A DNA stretch of 54,134 nt from Phycicoccus sp. Root101 (GCF_001426245.1 NZ_LMCM01000002.1:1-54134), one strand, 5' to 3'. Counted from the first letter of the stretch, positions 1 through 8,628 are shown. Notes: generated from the letters alone by a model not told the origin. A program made the numbers and translations.

Positions 1-21
1 TATAGCAAGGAAGGCTGCACA

Positions 22-1236
22 GTGACGACGTTGGAGCAGGACCATGCCCGAGTCGCCGAGCTCGCGAACTACAAGGTGATCGAACAGCCAGCTCGCAGCG
101 ACCTGGTTGCCGTGGTCGAGGTGGCGGCGCAGATGGCCGACATGCCGATGGCGGCAATCAACCTGTTCACCGACATCGAGGAACATCCGGTCGCGACGCA
201 CGGCTACGCCGCCGGGTCCGGCGCCCGGGAGAACTCGATGTGCAACGTGCTGCTGGATCTCGAGCGCCCGGTGGTCGTGCCGGATGCCAGTAAGGACGAG
301 CGTTTCAAGAACAGTCCCAACGTCGACGGCACCACCGGTGCAGTCCGGTTCTATGCCGCCCATCCGCTGATCACCCCGCAGGGGGTCACGATCGGGGCGT
401 TGTGCGTCTTCGATACGAAGCCGCGCACCATGAGCGGCGAGCAGGCGCAGGCCCTGGGAGGCTTGGCTGAGCGGGTGGTCGACCTGCTCGAACTGGATTT
501 GCGCACCCGCAGGCTGAGCGAAACGGTGGCAGAGCTCGAGTCGGCTCAGGCGGAACTGCGCCGCTCGAACGAGCGGCTGACCGCCTTCGCGGGCCAGGTG
601 AGCCACGACCTGCGCAATCCGTTGACAGCGGTGTCGATGGCGCTGAGAATGATCGATGAGGCAATCGGCAGCGATGGGCTTGCAGGCGACGCCCTCCAAG
701 ACATCGGGTGGTTACTGCATCGCGCGATCAGCGGCTCGAACAGGATGCAGCGCCTGATCGACGACCTGCTGGCCTTCGCTCGTCTGGGGGGTGAACTCGT
801 CCGGGTCCCGGTCGATCTTTCTGCGGTGGCGAGGGGGGTGGTCGAAGACCTGGCGGTCGCCTTGATGGGCGCAACGGTCGAGGTGCGTGACCTCCCCAGG
901 GTTACCGGTGACCCTGTTCAGTTGGGGGCCGTGGTACAGAATCTGGTGGCGAACGCGGCCAAGTTCACCCGGCCTGGGGAGAAGGCGAACGTGGAGGTCG
1001 CTGCCCATCGAATCGCCGGTGGGTGGCGGGTCGAGGTGTCCGATCGTGGACCGGGGATCGCGGAGGCAGATCGCGAACGGGTCTTCGAGCCGCTGGCGCG
1101 GGTCGATCCTGACGTTGAGGGTTCGGGGATCGGTCTGACGACGTGTCGGCGCATCGTCGAGGCGCACGGAGGTCGGATCGGTGTGAAGCCTTCTCCGTGG
1201 GGTGGCACCACGGCGTGGTTCGAGCTGCCGGACTAG
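22..1236 (+). CDS. GAF-domain sensor histidine kinase
   Basis: A 404-residue two-component sensor kinase without membrane segments, so probably cytoplasmic. Residues about 20-155 form a GAF-like sensor domain and about 160-190 a coiled-coil linker. The HisKA H-box SHDLRNPL carries the phospho-acceptor H195. The HATPase domain shows an N-box starting at N307 (NLVANAAKF), a G1 box DRGPG at 341-345 and a G2 box GSGIGL at 377-382. All catalytic motifs are present. The GTG start follows a purine-rich AAGGAAGG at 7-14 with 7 nt spacing. No response regulator gene is adjacent in the window, so its partner may lie upstream or elsewhere. The signal sensed by the GAF domain is unknown. The stop overlaps the stop of the convergent decayed lipoprotein gene. 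Confidence 0.93.
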   Translation: MTTLEQDHARVAELANYKVIEQPARSDLVAVVEVAAQMADMPMAAINLFTDIEEHPVATHGYAAGSGARENSMCNVLLDLERPVVVPDASKDERFKNSPNVDGTTGAVRFYAAHPLITPQGVTIGALCVFDTKPRTMSGEQAQALGGLAERVVDLLELDLRTRRLSETVAELESAQAELRRSNERLTAFAGQVSHDLRNPLTAVSMALRMIDEAIGSDGLAGDALQDIGWLLHRAISGSNRMQRLIDDLLAFARLGGELVRVPVDLSAVARGVVEDLAVALMGATVEVRDLPRVTGDPVQLGAVVQNLVANAAKFTRPGEKANVEVAAHRIAGGWRVEVSDRGPGIAEADRERVFEPLARVDPDVEGSGIGLTTCRRIVEAHGGRIGVKPSPWGGTTAWFELPD

Positions 1237-1669
1237 CTGTTCAGCGTTTGAGGGCGCGGGGGGAGCCCCTGCAACTCGGTCACCGGCACCTTGTCGGCGT
1301 TGATGACGTCGGGATCGATCGCTTCGCTCGAGATGCGCCTGCGCCGGTGTGCTGGAGCGGTACAGCTGCACCAGCGGCGTCCCTTCGACGGTGACCAGGA
1401 CGGATCGGACGTTCGTGATCGCCGGCGACAAGATGTTGGACCGATACCTGTCGGTGACGGAGGTGACTGTGCTTGCGGCTGGTGGACTGGTCGCGCGGCA
1501 GATGCCGGTTCGGCGTCGACGCGCGACCGCTGGAAGGGTCGTTCCCTGCGCAACCGCTGACCATCATCACAGCAGCCAGCGCGGCAGCCATGACCACAGC
1601 CCGACGCCGGGTCACCTCGCACGTGTCTGTAGGGACGTCAGGAGCAGAAGGCTGCGGGCGCGAGATCAT
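1233..1669 (-). pseudogene. Decayed small lipoprotein gene
   Basis: The ATG at 1669 is preceded by GGAGG at 6-nt spacing and opens a lipoprotein signal peptide: an arginine-rich n-region (TRRR), a hydrophobic stretch of alanine, valine and methionine, and a lipobox VSGC with the lipidation cysteine at residue 40. After about 50 codons the plausible coding frame changes. Sensible stretches then continue in other frames, for example SNILSPAITNVRSVLVTVEG at about 1460-1400 and EAIDPDVINADKVPVTELQG at about 1320-1260, ending at a TAG at 1233. At least two frame changes are needed to join them, so the gene looks broken, or this stretch has sequencing errors. No family was recognised. The total length, 437 bp, is not a multiple of three. 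Confidence 0.5.
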
Positions 1670-1934
1670 GCGCACCTCCGGGGTGCGACCCGAGATTCCC
1701 CTGAGCAGCACGACTGGGAAGGGCCACGAGCCCGCCATGACAGGGTCCATTCGTTTCGATTCGCACGATGAACTGATCGGGGGAAGAGAAGATCCGATTC
1801 CCAGGGAGGGACGGTCATGCTCAGGAACGAGCTCGGCGAGGACCACGGCAGCAGGTCAGTCAAGGAAGTGGTGTCGCCCGCCTCTTGACGGATCACCCGG
1901 GTACGAGAAGCGTTGGTATCTCACCAGCGAGGCA

Positions 1935-3071
1935 TCAGTGTCTGCGGTGTGAAGGGGGGCCCGCGCTGACAGAGTGGGCGGACGCGTCGTACCAGCGCAG
2001 CACCCGCAGCGCCCTCAAGGTGTTCCACCGGCTAGGTCCGCCGTCGGGTTCCTCGAACCGGAAGTGGACTTCGCCGGGATGGGTGTTCTCGAGCAGCCAA
2101 CGCCCGTCGGGCTGGCGCTTGGCGCGGACGTGTTCGACCGCTTCGTCCACCCGCGGATCCGGAGTGCCCCCACGCCGCGCGAAGTACTCCGTGGCCTTGA
2201 GCAGGTCGTAGTACCAGCGTGGGGGGTAGGAGAACAGTCCCCACTGCGGGTTGACCACCTCGCCCGTGCGCAATGACCGGAGGAGGTTGCGCCGGAGCAG
2301 GTACTCCTCTCCCGCCTGGCGAGCTCGACGGACCTCTTCGGATCCGCCCGTCTGGCGCTCCCACCGCAGCAGAGCGTCGATCACATCCAGGGTGCTGGCG
2401 AAAGATGACGGCGATGGGCGCGTCGTGGCCCAGCAGTTCCAGCCACCATCAGGCATCTGGTCAGCCACGAGCCGATGCACCGGCCGGTCGACGTTGACGC
2501 GCAGGTAGGTACCGATCAGGATCGTGCCGGCGTTGATGCAGCAGTCCACCTCACCGTCGAAGAACGGCAGCCCGTCATACTCCCAGCGGCAGTTACGAGC
2601 CACCAAGCGCGCGGTCTCCTGCATCACCGGACTGCTGGGTGGCGCGCCCAGGTGGCACAGGTCGAGAAGCACCGGGTACGTCGCGGTCCAAGGCTGGCCC
2701 GGCTCGGCACCCGACCCGTCGCTCGGTACCTCGGCCGGCTCCGCGTCGGTGGACGGGAAGGGCGGCGGCGGCTCACCGGCAGCCAGGGCCTGCGCGGTGG
2801 CCTCTGCGAATGTCGCGGTACCGGGAAAGCATGCCCCGTTCGCCCACTGGCCATCAGGTGCCCGCAAGGCCAGCAGCCGGGCGCCCCAGCCCTCGTGCCC
2901 GACACGCGCGCGCTCGGTCGCCACCACGGTGTCGGAGGCATCCACGAGGTCACGCAGCACCTGCCAGCGGATCGCTGGATCGCCCCGCAGCAGCCACTGC
3001 ACCACCGGATCGTCCTCGGACAGCGGCGCCGCTCGCGGTTGATAAGAGCGTTGGTGCTCCATCGGCCCCAT
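1935..3071 (-). CDS. Terpene-cyclase-fold (alpha/alpha toroid) protein
   Basis: A 378-residue protein resembling the prenyltransferase/squalene-oxidase repeat superfamily (SqhC-like). Repeats with DGxW cores occur at residues 73-79 (DGQWANG), 208-214 (DGGWNCW) and 322-328 (DGRWLLE), as expected for an alpha/alpha toroid. I cannot find the DxDD acid motif of class II terpene cyclases, so squalene cyclase activity is doubtful and the substrate is unknown. The start at 3071 is preferred over an upstream in-frame codon at 3140 because AGGAGGGG precedes it by about 9 nt. It is transcribed alone, and no isoprenoid synthase gene lies beside it. The mid-region contains a Pro/Glu-rich linker (about 98-125). 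Confidence 0.75.
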   Translation of the reverse strand: MGPMEHQRSYQPRAAPLSEDDPVVQWLLRGDPAIRWQVLRDLVDASDTVVATERARVGHEGWGARLLALRAPDGQWANGACFPGTATFAEATAQALAAGEPPPPFPSTDAEPAEVPSDGSGAEPGQPWTATYPVLLDLCHLGAPPSSPVMQETARLVARNCRWEYDGLPFFDGEVDCCINAGTILIGTYLRVNVDRPVHRLVADQMPDGGWNCWATTRPSPSSFASTLDVIDALLRWERQTGGSEEVRRARQAGEEYLLRRNLLRSLRTGEVVNPQWGLFSYPPRWYYDLLKATEYFARRGGTPDPRVDEAVEHVRAKRQPDGRWLLENTHPGEVHFRFEEPDGGPSRWNTLRALRVLRWYDASAHSVSAGPPSHRRH

Positions 3072-3206
3072 CCCGCAACCCCTCCTACGTGACGTCTGTC
3101 CTTCGGAAGATAGCAATGCGTCAACGCGGGAGACATCCACTCAGACCACTACTAGTGCGGCGGGTGAACATCAGCGCACAGATACCGGATCGTGCAGCAT
3201 GTGGGG

Positions 3207-3635
3207 ATGGCTTTGGATCCGAGTCGCTTCCTGACCGCCCACGACGAACGCAGCACCTACGCGACGGCGCTGGCTGAACTGCGCGCGGGGCGCAAGCGCA
3301 GTCATTGGATGTGGTTCGTCTTTCCACAGGTCGCCGGGCTCGGCCACAGCCCGACGTCGCAGTTCTACGCGATCTCAGGACTCGACCAGGCCCGGGCCTA
3401 CCTCGATCACGCGGTCCTGGGCCCACGGCTGGTCGAGTGCGCCAACGCGCTGCGGGACCTACCCGGCGACGATCCCTCAGTGGTTCTGGGCGACGTCGAC
3501 GCCCAGAAGCTCCGTTCATCGATGACCCTCTTCAAGCATGCAGCGGAAAGCGACGAGGAACGCGCGGTGTTCTGCGCTGTCCTCGAGCAGTACTTCGGTG
3601 GCCACGAAGACCCGGAAACGGTCAGCCGACTTTGA
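3207..3635 (+). CDS. DUF1810 family protein
   Basis: A 142-residue protein matching the DUF1810 family along its whole length. The signature is ELRAGRKRSHWMWFVFPQ followed by GLGHSPTSQFYAI, ALRDL and the C-terminal QKLRSSMTLF block. DUF1810 proteins are small, soluble, calpastatin-like in distribution and have no agreed biochemical function. The ATG at 3207 is chosen because the family begins close to this point (FLTAHDERSTYATAL), and a G-rich stretch (TGTGGGG) sits just upstream. It appears monocistronic. An in-frame ATG five codons upstream at 3192 is possible. Confidence 0.85.
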   Translation: MALDPSRFLTAHDERSTYATALAELRAGRKRSHWMWFVFPQVAGLGHSPTSQFYAISGLDQARAYLDHAVLGPRLVECANALRDLPGDDPSVVLGDVDAQKLRSSMTLFKHAAESDEERAVFCAVLEQYFGGHEDPETVSRL

Positions 3636-4057
3636 GGTTCGTTGGTTCAGCATGAAACCCATTGCGTCGCAAAGCAATCCAGGTCAACTCGGAGCCTGGT
3701 TCGGACACTTTAAGCAGGTGGTCGGCAGGTTGAATCTGTCGAGCACCGCCATGTTGTCTGACTTCGCCTGAGGCTCGACATTGGTCTCTAGTCAAAGCCT
3801 GAAAGTTCGGGTGATGGTCGACAGTTACTTCGACCGATACCCGTCACTCATCCCGACCACGGACCGAGCCATCCACGGAGCCGCGTCAGGGGATCAACTC
3901 AGGGGACCCACGCTCGCCGAGGCGACCTTGCGTCTTACCGCCGCGAGCGGACCGTCCTGGGCCAAGTGGGCGGTGCATTCCCATCACCCACCTGGCCGCC
4001 TCCCGGTTCGCCATCTGAGCGACGCAGGTGTCGGCGGACACGGTTAGCGTGTTGCGC
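3636..4057. other. Intergenic region, no supported gene
   Basis: About 420 bases between the DUF1810 and YdeI-like genes. Short open frames exist on both strands but none shows a recognisable domain, a good ribosome binding site or the codon bias of the neighbours. The G+C content looks slightly lower in 3636-3780. The right end contains the TAGCGT promoter element of the next gene. Confidence 0.6.
4045..4050 (+). promoter_or_regulatory. -10 element TAGCGT, leaderless type
   Basis: TAGCGT ends 7 nt before the ATG at 4058. This spacing matches leaderless actinobacterial promoters and supports that start codon. No clear -35 was identified. Confidence 0.5.
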
Positions 4058-4738
4058 ATGGCAACCCTGCTGCCCGAGCTGCTCGTGACTGACCGGGCCG
4101 CGTTGCGAGCATGGCTGGAAGAACACCACGCGACTTCGCTCGGCGTGCGGTTGGTGCTGACCAAGAAGGGCGGCTCGGACACCACGATCACGTGGGCGAG
4201 CGCGGTCGAGGAGTTGCTCTGCTTTGGCTGGATCGATGGCCAGACTGGCAAGCGCGACGAGCACAGCTACACCGTGCGCATCACTCCGCGCCGGTCCAAG
4301 GGCAGCTGGTCCCAGCGAAACGTCGCGCTCGTGACGAAGCTCGAGGAGCAGGGACGGATGACCGACGCCGGTCGCGCGGTGGTCGAGGCCGCGCGCACCG
4401 ATGGGCGGTGGGACGCGGCGTACGCCGGACCGGCGACCCGCCAGGCGCCAGACGACCTGGTGAAGGCGATAGCGGCGGCGCCGGACGCGCAGGCGGTGTT
4501 CGACGTGCTCACGAGCGCCAACCGGTTCGCGCTGATCCATCGCGTCGAGAGCATGAAGCGCCCTGAGAGCCGCACCCGCAAGATCACCGAGATGGTGGAA
4601 ATGCTGGCGCGCGGCGAGACGCTCCATCCGCAGAAGGCAGGTCACCCCGGGCGGGCAGGCCAACACGTGTCTGCTGCTGACTCAGGTGGTCGTTGCACTG
4701 ATGGATCCGCCGTTCCACCATCGGAGTGTGAGCGATGA
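4058..4738 (+). CDS. YdeI/OmpD-associated family protein
   Basis: A 226-residue soluble protein. The conserved part (residues 1 to about 190) carries the family signature ELLCFGWIDGQ, a basic ITPRRSKGSWSQRN block and a C-terminal ANRFALIHRVESMKRPESR segment. The family (YdeI-like, related to DUF1801/DUF1905 proteins) has no firm enzymatic role. The usual C-terminus is near MLARGETLHPQK (about residue 193). The last 33 or so residues here look unlike the family and run 38 bp into the P450 gene, so the natural stop may have been lost by mutation. The start at 4058 has a TAGCGT element 7 nt upstream. Confidence 0.8.
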   Translation: MATLLPELLVTDRAALRAWLEEHHATSLGVRLVLTKKGGSDTTITWASAVEELLCFGWIDGQTGKRDEHSYTVRITPRRSKGSWSQRNVALVTKLEEQGRMTDAGRAVVEAARTDGRWDAAYAGPATRQAPDDLVKAIAAAPDAQAVFDVLTSANRFALIHRVESMKRPESRTRKITEMVEMLARGETLHPQKAGHPGRAGQHVSAADSGGRCTDGSAVPPSECER

Positions 4739-5933
4739 GGTGCAGGACCCGGCCCTCGAAGCTGAGAGGGCGCTCATGGGTGCGCTATTCAGCCCGGACG
4801 GACGGAGCGACCCGGCGGCCACGGCGCGTTCGGTGCCGGTGGCCGGATGCAGTTATGCCTTCGTGACGGAGGCACTCCACGACCGGCGGCTGATGGCGAC
4901 ACCCATACCCCCGTCGGAGGATCTGATGTTCCAGGTCGCCGCACGGTTCATGTCGCGCGTCGACGGCGAGCGTCACACGGCGTCTCGAAAGGCGTTCAGC
5001 GGCCTGTTCTCGCCACGACGAGTTGAGCGGTACCGCGCACAGATCCAAGCCACCGCCGCCGAGCTGCTCGAGGGTCTGCCAGCCACCGGGCCAGTGGACA
5101 TCGTGACCACGTTCGCTCACCCCCTCCCGTTCGCCGTCATCTGTCAGGTCCTAGGCGTGCCGAAAAGCCAGCAGCCCTGGTTGGCCGAACGCATGGACAC
5201 GTTCGGTCGAGGAGTGGCGGGCCAACGCGACCGGGCCAACATCGACGCCGGAAATGCGGCGGCGTCACAGATGCTCGCCTTCTTCGACGACCTCCTGCGC
5301 CAACGTCAGCGCCAGCCTGACGACGACGTGCTCACCCTGCTCGGGGCCAGCGCAGCATCGGACGGGGCCCACGAGGACCTGCTCGCCAACTGCATCTTCT
5401 TCGTCCTCGCCGGACACGCAACCACCACAAGCCTGCTGACTGCCGGGGTTCACATCCTGTCGTCGCACCCCCACCACGTCACTGACCTCCAACAAGACCC
5501 TGCGGGCTGGATGCCGGCGGTCGAAGAGCTCCTGCGCCTCGTCTCACCAACGACCTTGACAGGTGTGACCGCAACTGCCGACGTGCAGATCGCCAGCTGT
5601 GAGGTCCCCGCCGGCGCCAACCGTGCCGTGGTCTTCGCCGCCGCCAACCGAGATCCGAGCACGTTCACAGACCCCGACACCTTCGACCCGACACGAACCC
5701 CGAACCCGCACGTGTCGTTCTCCGCCGGCGTCCACTACTGCTTGGGCGCACCGCTGGCTCGCCTCCACGCAGAAGTCGCCCTCCCCATGCTGTTCGGCTG
5801 CCTCCCAGGCCTGCGCACGATCGGCGACCCGACATGGTTGGGCAGCGTGCCCATCCGACAGGTTGCCAGCCTCGAGATCGACTGGGACGCGCACCGACAG
5901 GCACCGGCTGCTAGCCCGCTGCGTCCCGGATGA
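4701..5933 (+). CDS. Cytochrome P450
   Basis: A 410-residue soluble bacterial P450 monooxygenase. Helix C shows HTASRK (about 92-97). The I-helix oxygen-activation motif is AGHATTT (about 237-243), the K-helix ExxR is E276-R279, and the haem-binding loop FSAGVHYCLGAPLAR has the axial cysteine at about 347. All essential elements are present. The loop has Ser-Ala where many P450s have Gly-x. No ferredoxin or reductase gene is nearby, so electrons must come from elsewhere. Substrate unknown. The ATG at 4701 has AGGTGG 11 nt upstream; GTG at 4686 or 4731 are alternatives. Its 3' end overlaps the convergent aldolase gene by 23 bp. Confidence 0.92.
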   Translation: MDPPFHHRSVSDEVQDPALEAERALMGALFSPDGRSDPAATARSVPVAGCSYAFVTEALHDRRLMATPIPPSEDLMFQVAARFMSRVDGERHTASRKAFSGLFSPRRVERYRAQIQATAAELLEGLPATGPVDIVTTFAHPLPFAVICQVLGVPKSQQPWLAERMDTFGRGVAGQRDRANIDAGNAAASQMLAFFDDLLRQRQRQPDDDVLTLLGASAASDGAHEDLLANCIFFVLAGHATTTSLLTAGVHILSSHPHHVTDLQQDPAGWMPAVEELLRLVSPTTLTGVTATADVQIASCEVPAGANRAVVFAAANRDPSTFTDPDTFDPTRTPNPHVSFSAGVHYCLGAPLARLHAEVALPMLFGCLPGLRTIGDPTWLGSVPIRQVASLEIDWDAHRQAPAASPLRPG

Positions 5934-7005
5934 CCTCCTGCAGGGCCTGGCGCACTTCCTGGGGATCGACGGTCATGGCGTTCTCACCGACGGTGACCTC
6001 GAACCGGCTGCACCTCGGCGACGTGGTGGGCCGCGGGTAGAGGAAGAGCTCGAGTCCCCGGCGCTCGACGAATCGCTGGTGTGCTGCCGCCAGTGCCTCG
6101 GGCGGCACTGGAACGATGACGTGGAAAAGAGGGGTCTGCGGCGGGTCAGGGACGACCTCGACGCCGGGGATGTCCTGGAGTGCCGCAGCGAGCTCGCGGG
6201 CTCGCTCCCAGAAGGCAGGCATCCTGGGCACGAGCGTGTCGAGTCCGATTTCCGCGGACACCGCCAGCGGCCACGCGTGGTGGAGCTGCCCGCCCAGCCG
6301 AGCCCGCCACTGCCGAGCCTGGTCGATGAGGTCTGACCGCCCCGCGAGCACCGCCCCGGAAAGACCTTCAAGACCCTTGTACAGGGAGACGTAGACCGTG
6401 TCGAAGAGGTCGGCGATCTCGACGTGCGGACGCCCGTAGTACGGCTGCGCCTCCCACAGCCGCGCGCCGTCGAGATGGGCCGCGATGCCTCGGGCGCGCA
6501 GCCAGGACGTCTGGGCGGTCAGCTCCTCCCACGAGGGGAGGCGCCCGCCGAGGTCGCGCTGGGGCAGCTCGAGGAGCACGGCGGCCAACGGCTCGCGGAC
6601 AGCCTCCAGATCCTGCACGGTGACGAGGCGGTCGTGATCGCCGAGCAGCATTCCGTGCAGCTGGTGGACGATCTCGTACCCCTTGTGCTCGTGCACCTCG
6701 ATGTGCGCCCTGGGGTGGAACCCGATCGTGCGACACGTGCGGGCGTCGGCGTGCAGCCTGAGCGCGACCTGCGAGGCCATCGCACCCGTGGGCATGAAGA
6801 CGGCCGCCTCCTTGCCAAGCATCTCGGCGACGCGTCCCTCCAGCCGGGCCACCGCTCCACCCCGACCGTAGGTGTCCTGGTCGCCGTCCTCGACGCGCGA
6901 CAGGAACTGCTGCAGTCGGCGGGTCGGGGCTCGGCGCTGCTGCCCGTGCACGGAGAGCGATCTCGTCAACTGTTCAGGGGCGCTGGGGGTGGCGTGGGAC
7001 TCCAT
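5911..7005 (-). CDS. ltaE: Low-specificity L-threonine aldolase (PLP enzyme)
   Basis: A 364-residue fold-type I PLP enzyme of the threonine aldolase/beta-eliminating lyase family, which cleaves L-threonine or L-allo-threonine to glycine and acetaldehyde. The PLP lysine is K210 in VSLYKGLEGLSGAV, and the cofactor-pyridine aspartate is D179 in HLDGARLWEA. The active-site start region TYGRGGAVARLE and the PTGAMASQ loop are also present. The start at 7005 is chosen from the AGGATGG just upstream and from family length; the frame stays open to 7128 but that extension looks non-coding. Amino-acid specificity (threonine versus a beta-hydroxy amino acid) cannot be decided from sequence. Confidence 0.85.
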   Translation of the reverse strand: MESHATPSAPEQLTRSLSVHGQQRRAPTRRLQQFLSRVEDGDQDTYGRGGAVARLEGRVAEMLGKEAAVFMPTGAMASQVALRLHADARTCRTIGFHPRAHIEVHEHKGYEIVHQLHGMLLGDHDRLVTVQDLEAVREPLAAVLLELPQRDLGGRLPSWEELTAQTSWLRARGIAAHLDGARLWEAQPYYGRPHVEIADLFDTVYVSLYKGLEGLSGAVLAGRSDLIDQARQWRARLGGQLHHAWPLAVSAEIGLDTLVPRMPAFWERARELAAALQDIPGVEVVPDPPQTPLFHVIVPVPPEALAAAHQRFVERRGLELFLYPRPTTSPRCSRFEVTVGENAMTVDPQEVRQALQEVIRDAAG

Positions 7006-7154
7006 GGGTCCATCCTGACCCACACACCGGGGGAGTTCGTCGCAGCCGTCTGCGGCCATCCGCTCGGTAGGCCATCCCGACGGATTCGTGTGCGGTACAC
7101 CGCCGCGTCGAGGGGAGTAGGCGCGCATCGGTGCTGGGGGCGGACATTGAGCCC

Positions 7155-7559
7155 ATGACGCCCACTGAGTCCCCAGCCCACCCCCTGCATCCCGTCACGC
7201 GGGCGCTCACCGCCCAGCGCGCCGAGAACCTCCAACTGATGATTGCGGATCGCATCACCGCCTTCGCTGGATCGATGCCGTTCGTCTACCTCCACGCCGG
7301 AGCCTTCGCGGGCTGGATGCTGCTCGTCGAGAAGAGCCCGTGGCCGACGCTCACGCTCATCGTCTCCTTGGAAGCGATCTTCCTGTCGACGTTCGTGATG
7401 ATCGGCCAGAACCGGCAGGCCGCCTTTCAACAGGCCAAGGCCGACCATGACTTCGTCGAGTCAGAGATCGAGCTGAAGACGAACACCGACCTCACCCGGC
7501 AGATCCACGCGTTGACGACCGAACTGCATCGGAGAGTCGTCACAGAAGGCAGAAGCTGA
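7155..7559 (+). CDS. DUF1003 membrane protein
   Basis: A 134-residue protein with the DUF1003 signature ADRITAFAGSMPFVYLHA followed by two transmembrane helices (about 45-62 and 68-88) and the NRQAAFQQAKADHDF motif. A charged, probably helical tail follows. Family members are small inner-membrane proteins of unknown function. The ATG at 7155 is preferred because the conserved domain begins soon after it; an upstream in-frame codon at 7131 is less likely. It is divergent from the threonine aldolase gene. Confidence 0.85.
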   Translation: MTPTESPAHPLHPVTRALTAQRAENLQLMIADRITAFAGSMPFVYLHAGAFAGWMLLVEKSPWPTLTLIVSLEAIFLSTFVMIGQNRQAAFQQAKADHDFVESEIELKTNTDLTRQIHALTTELHRRVVTEGRS

Positions 7560-7646
7560 GTGAGGCGACAGGCTGAGGACCCGGCGTGGGCGCGGAGGTA
7601 CCGCCATCCACCGTCGAAAGCGGATGGTGTCTTCCACACCACCGAT

Positions 7647-8021
7647 TCACGACCTCGGATCTCCGCGCAACCAGCGAAGGGCCTTCTGACCCAGCCCTTC
7701 CGACGGAGATCCGACACTGCCCGCCAAGGCCTGCGGATCGGGTCGACCTCCCTGTTCGTAGTAGTGGAAGGTCTCGATCACCTGCTCGAGGAAGTCATCG
7801 ACTTCCTGCTCGTCATACCCGCGCCGAAGCTTGGTTGACGTGAAACGGTGCCCTGGGGTCGGAGAGGCGGGCGCCCCTGGCCCGGGTCGACCTCCCGCCT
7901 CGTAGTAGCGCAAGGCGTTCGCAACCTTGTCCAGCAGGTCGTCGACCTCGCGCTCGTCATACCCGGCGTGAAACTGCGTCGGCGTGAGCGTCTTGTCCAT
8001 GACGTCCTTCGAGGTGAGCAC
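7647..8021 (-). CDS. Small protein with two tandem DivIVA-type domains
   Basis: A 124-residue protein built of two near-repeats, about residues 13-49 and 59-95. Each carries the DivIVA N-terminal signature: QFHAGYDEREVDDLLDKV, then KLRRGYDEQEVDDFLEQV. Each repeat ends with YYE(A/Q)GGRPxP. DivIVA domains bind curved membrane or recruit partners at poles and septa, but this protein lacks the long coiled coil of Wag31/DivIVA and could be a small adaptor. The GTG start at 8021 lies 7 nt after the GNAT stop, so the two are probably co-transcribed. Function is inference. Confidence 0.8.
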   Translation of the reverse strand: MLTSKDVMDKTLTPTQFHAGYDEREVDDLLDKVANALRYYEAGGRPGPGAPASPTPGHRFTSTKLRRGYDEQEVDDFLEQVIETFHYYEQGGRPDPQALAGSVGSPSEGLGQKALRWLRGDPRS

Positions 8022-8028
8022 GGGGCCA

Positions 8029-8628
8029 TCATGCGCCCCACCGAGGCGGTAGCACGCGACGCACGACGCGTCGGCGGAGGGTGGGGGAGGCCACGACCTC
8101 GTACCCGGCTTCGACGAAGACCTGCAGCAGCCCGACCGACGCCTCGTCCCAGATCACGGTCTTCCCCGGTGGCGGCTCGATCGGGTAGCCCTCGAGGACG
8201 CGGGCACCGACCTGCTCGCCGTACTCGATGGTGGCGGCGGCGAGCTCGTAGGTCAGCCCGGCTTGGCGAAAGCCCTTGCGCACGACGAAGCAGGTGACCG
8301 ACCAGACGCCTTCGAGCTCGGGGTCCATCCGCATCCACGGCTGCTTCCGGCTCCACAGCCTGGGGTAGTTCTCGCGCGGCTCGATCGCGACCCAGCCGGC
8401 CGCCTCGCCGTCGACGTACCCGATCAGCCCGGAGGTCGGTCCCGGAGTGCCGCACGCGGTCTGCTCCACCAGGGCGGCGTCCCTCTGCTCCTGCGTGGTG
8501 TCGCGCCAGATCCAGCCGGGCACCTTCATCGCCTGGCACCGGCACTTGTGCGCGCCACCCGAGGCGAACACCGCATCGACGTCCTGGATCGCCGCCTGGT
8601 TCGCTGGGAGCCACGTGAAGTCAGGCAC
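8029..8628 (-). CDS. GNAT family N-acetyltransferase
   Basis: A 199-residue GNAT-fold protein. The acetyl-CoA pyrophosphate loop is recognisable in CFVVRKGFRQAGLTYEL, preceded by a beta-strand pair with GYVDGEAAGWVAIEPRE and followed by GARVLEGYPIE. An N-terminal HKCRCQ cysteine cluster and WIWRDTT block match a GNAT subgroup common in actinobacteria; the acceptor is unknown. GTG at 8628 is preferred because AGGAG sits about 5 nt upstream; an upstream TTG at 8658 is in frame. It is the first gene of a two-gene unit with the DivIVA-repeat protein. Confidence 0.82.
   Translation of the reverse strand: MPDFTWLPANQAAIQDVDAVFASGGAHKCRCQAMKVPGWIWRDTTQEQRDAALVEQTACGTPGPTSGLIGYVDGEAAGWVAIEPRENYPRLWSRKQPWMRMDPELEGVWSVTCFVVRKGFRQAGLTYELAAATIEYGEQVGARVLEGYPIEPPPGKTVIWDEASVGLLQVFVEAGYEVVASPTLRRRVVRRVLPPRWGA

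Noticed and set aside
3781-4047. An 88-codon plus-strand frame in the 3.6-4.06 kb gap
   Set aside because: No ribosome binding site or domain, codon use unlike neighbours, and its end overlaps the promoter of the next gene.
1935-5933. Terpenoid biosynthetic cluster (cyclase-like protein plus P450)
   Set aside because: The genes are 1.6 kb apart on opposite strands with unrelated genes between, no prenyl synthase is near, and the cyclase-like protein lacks DxDD.
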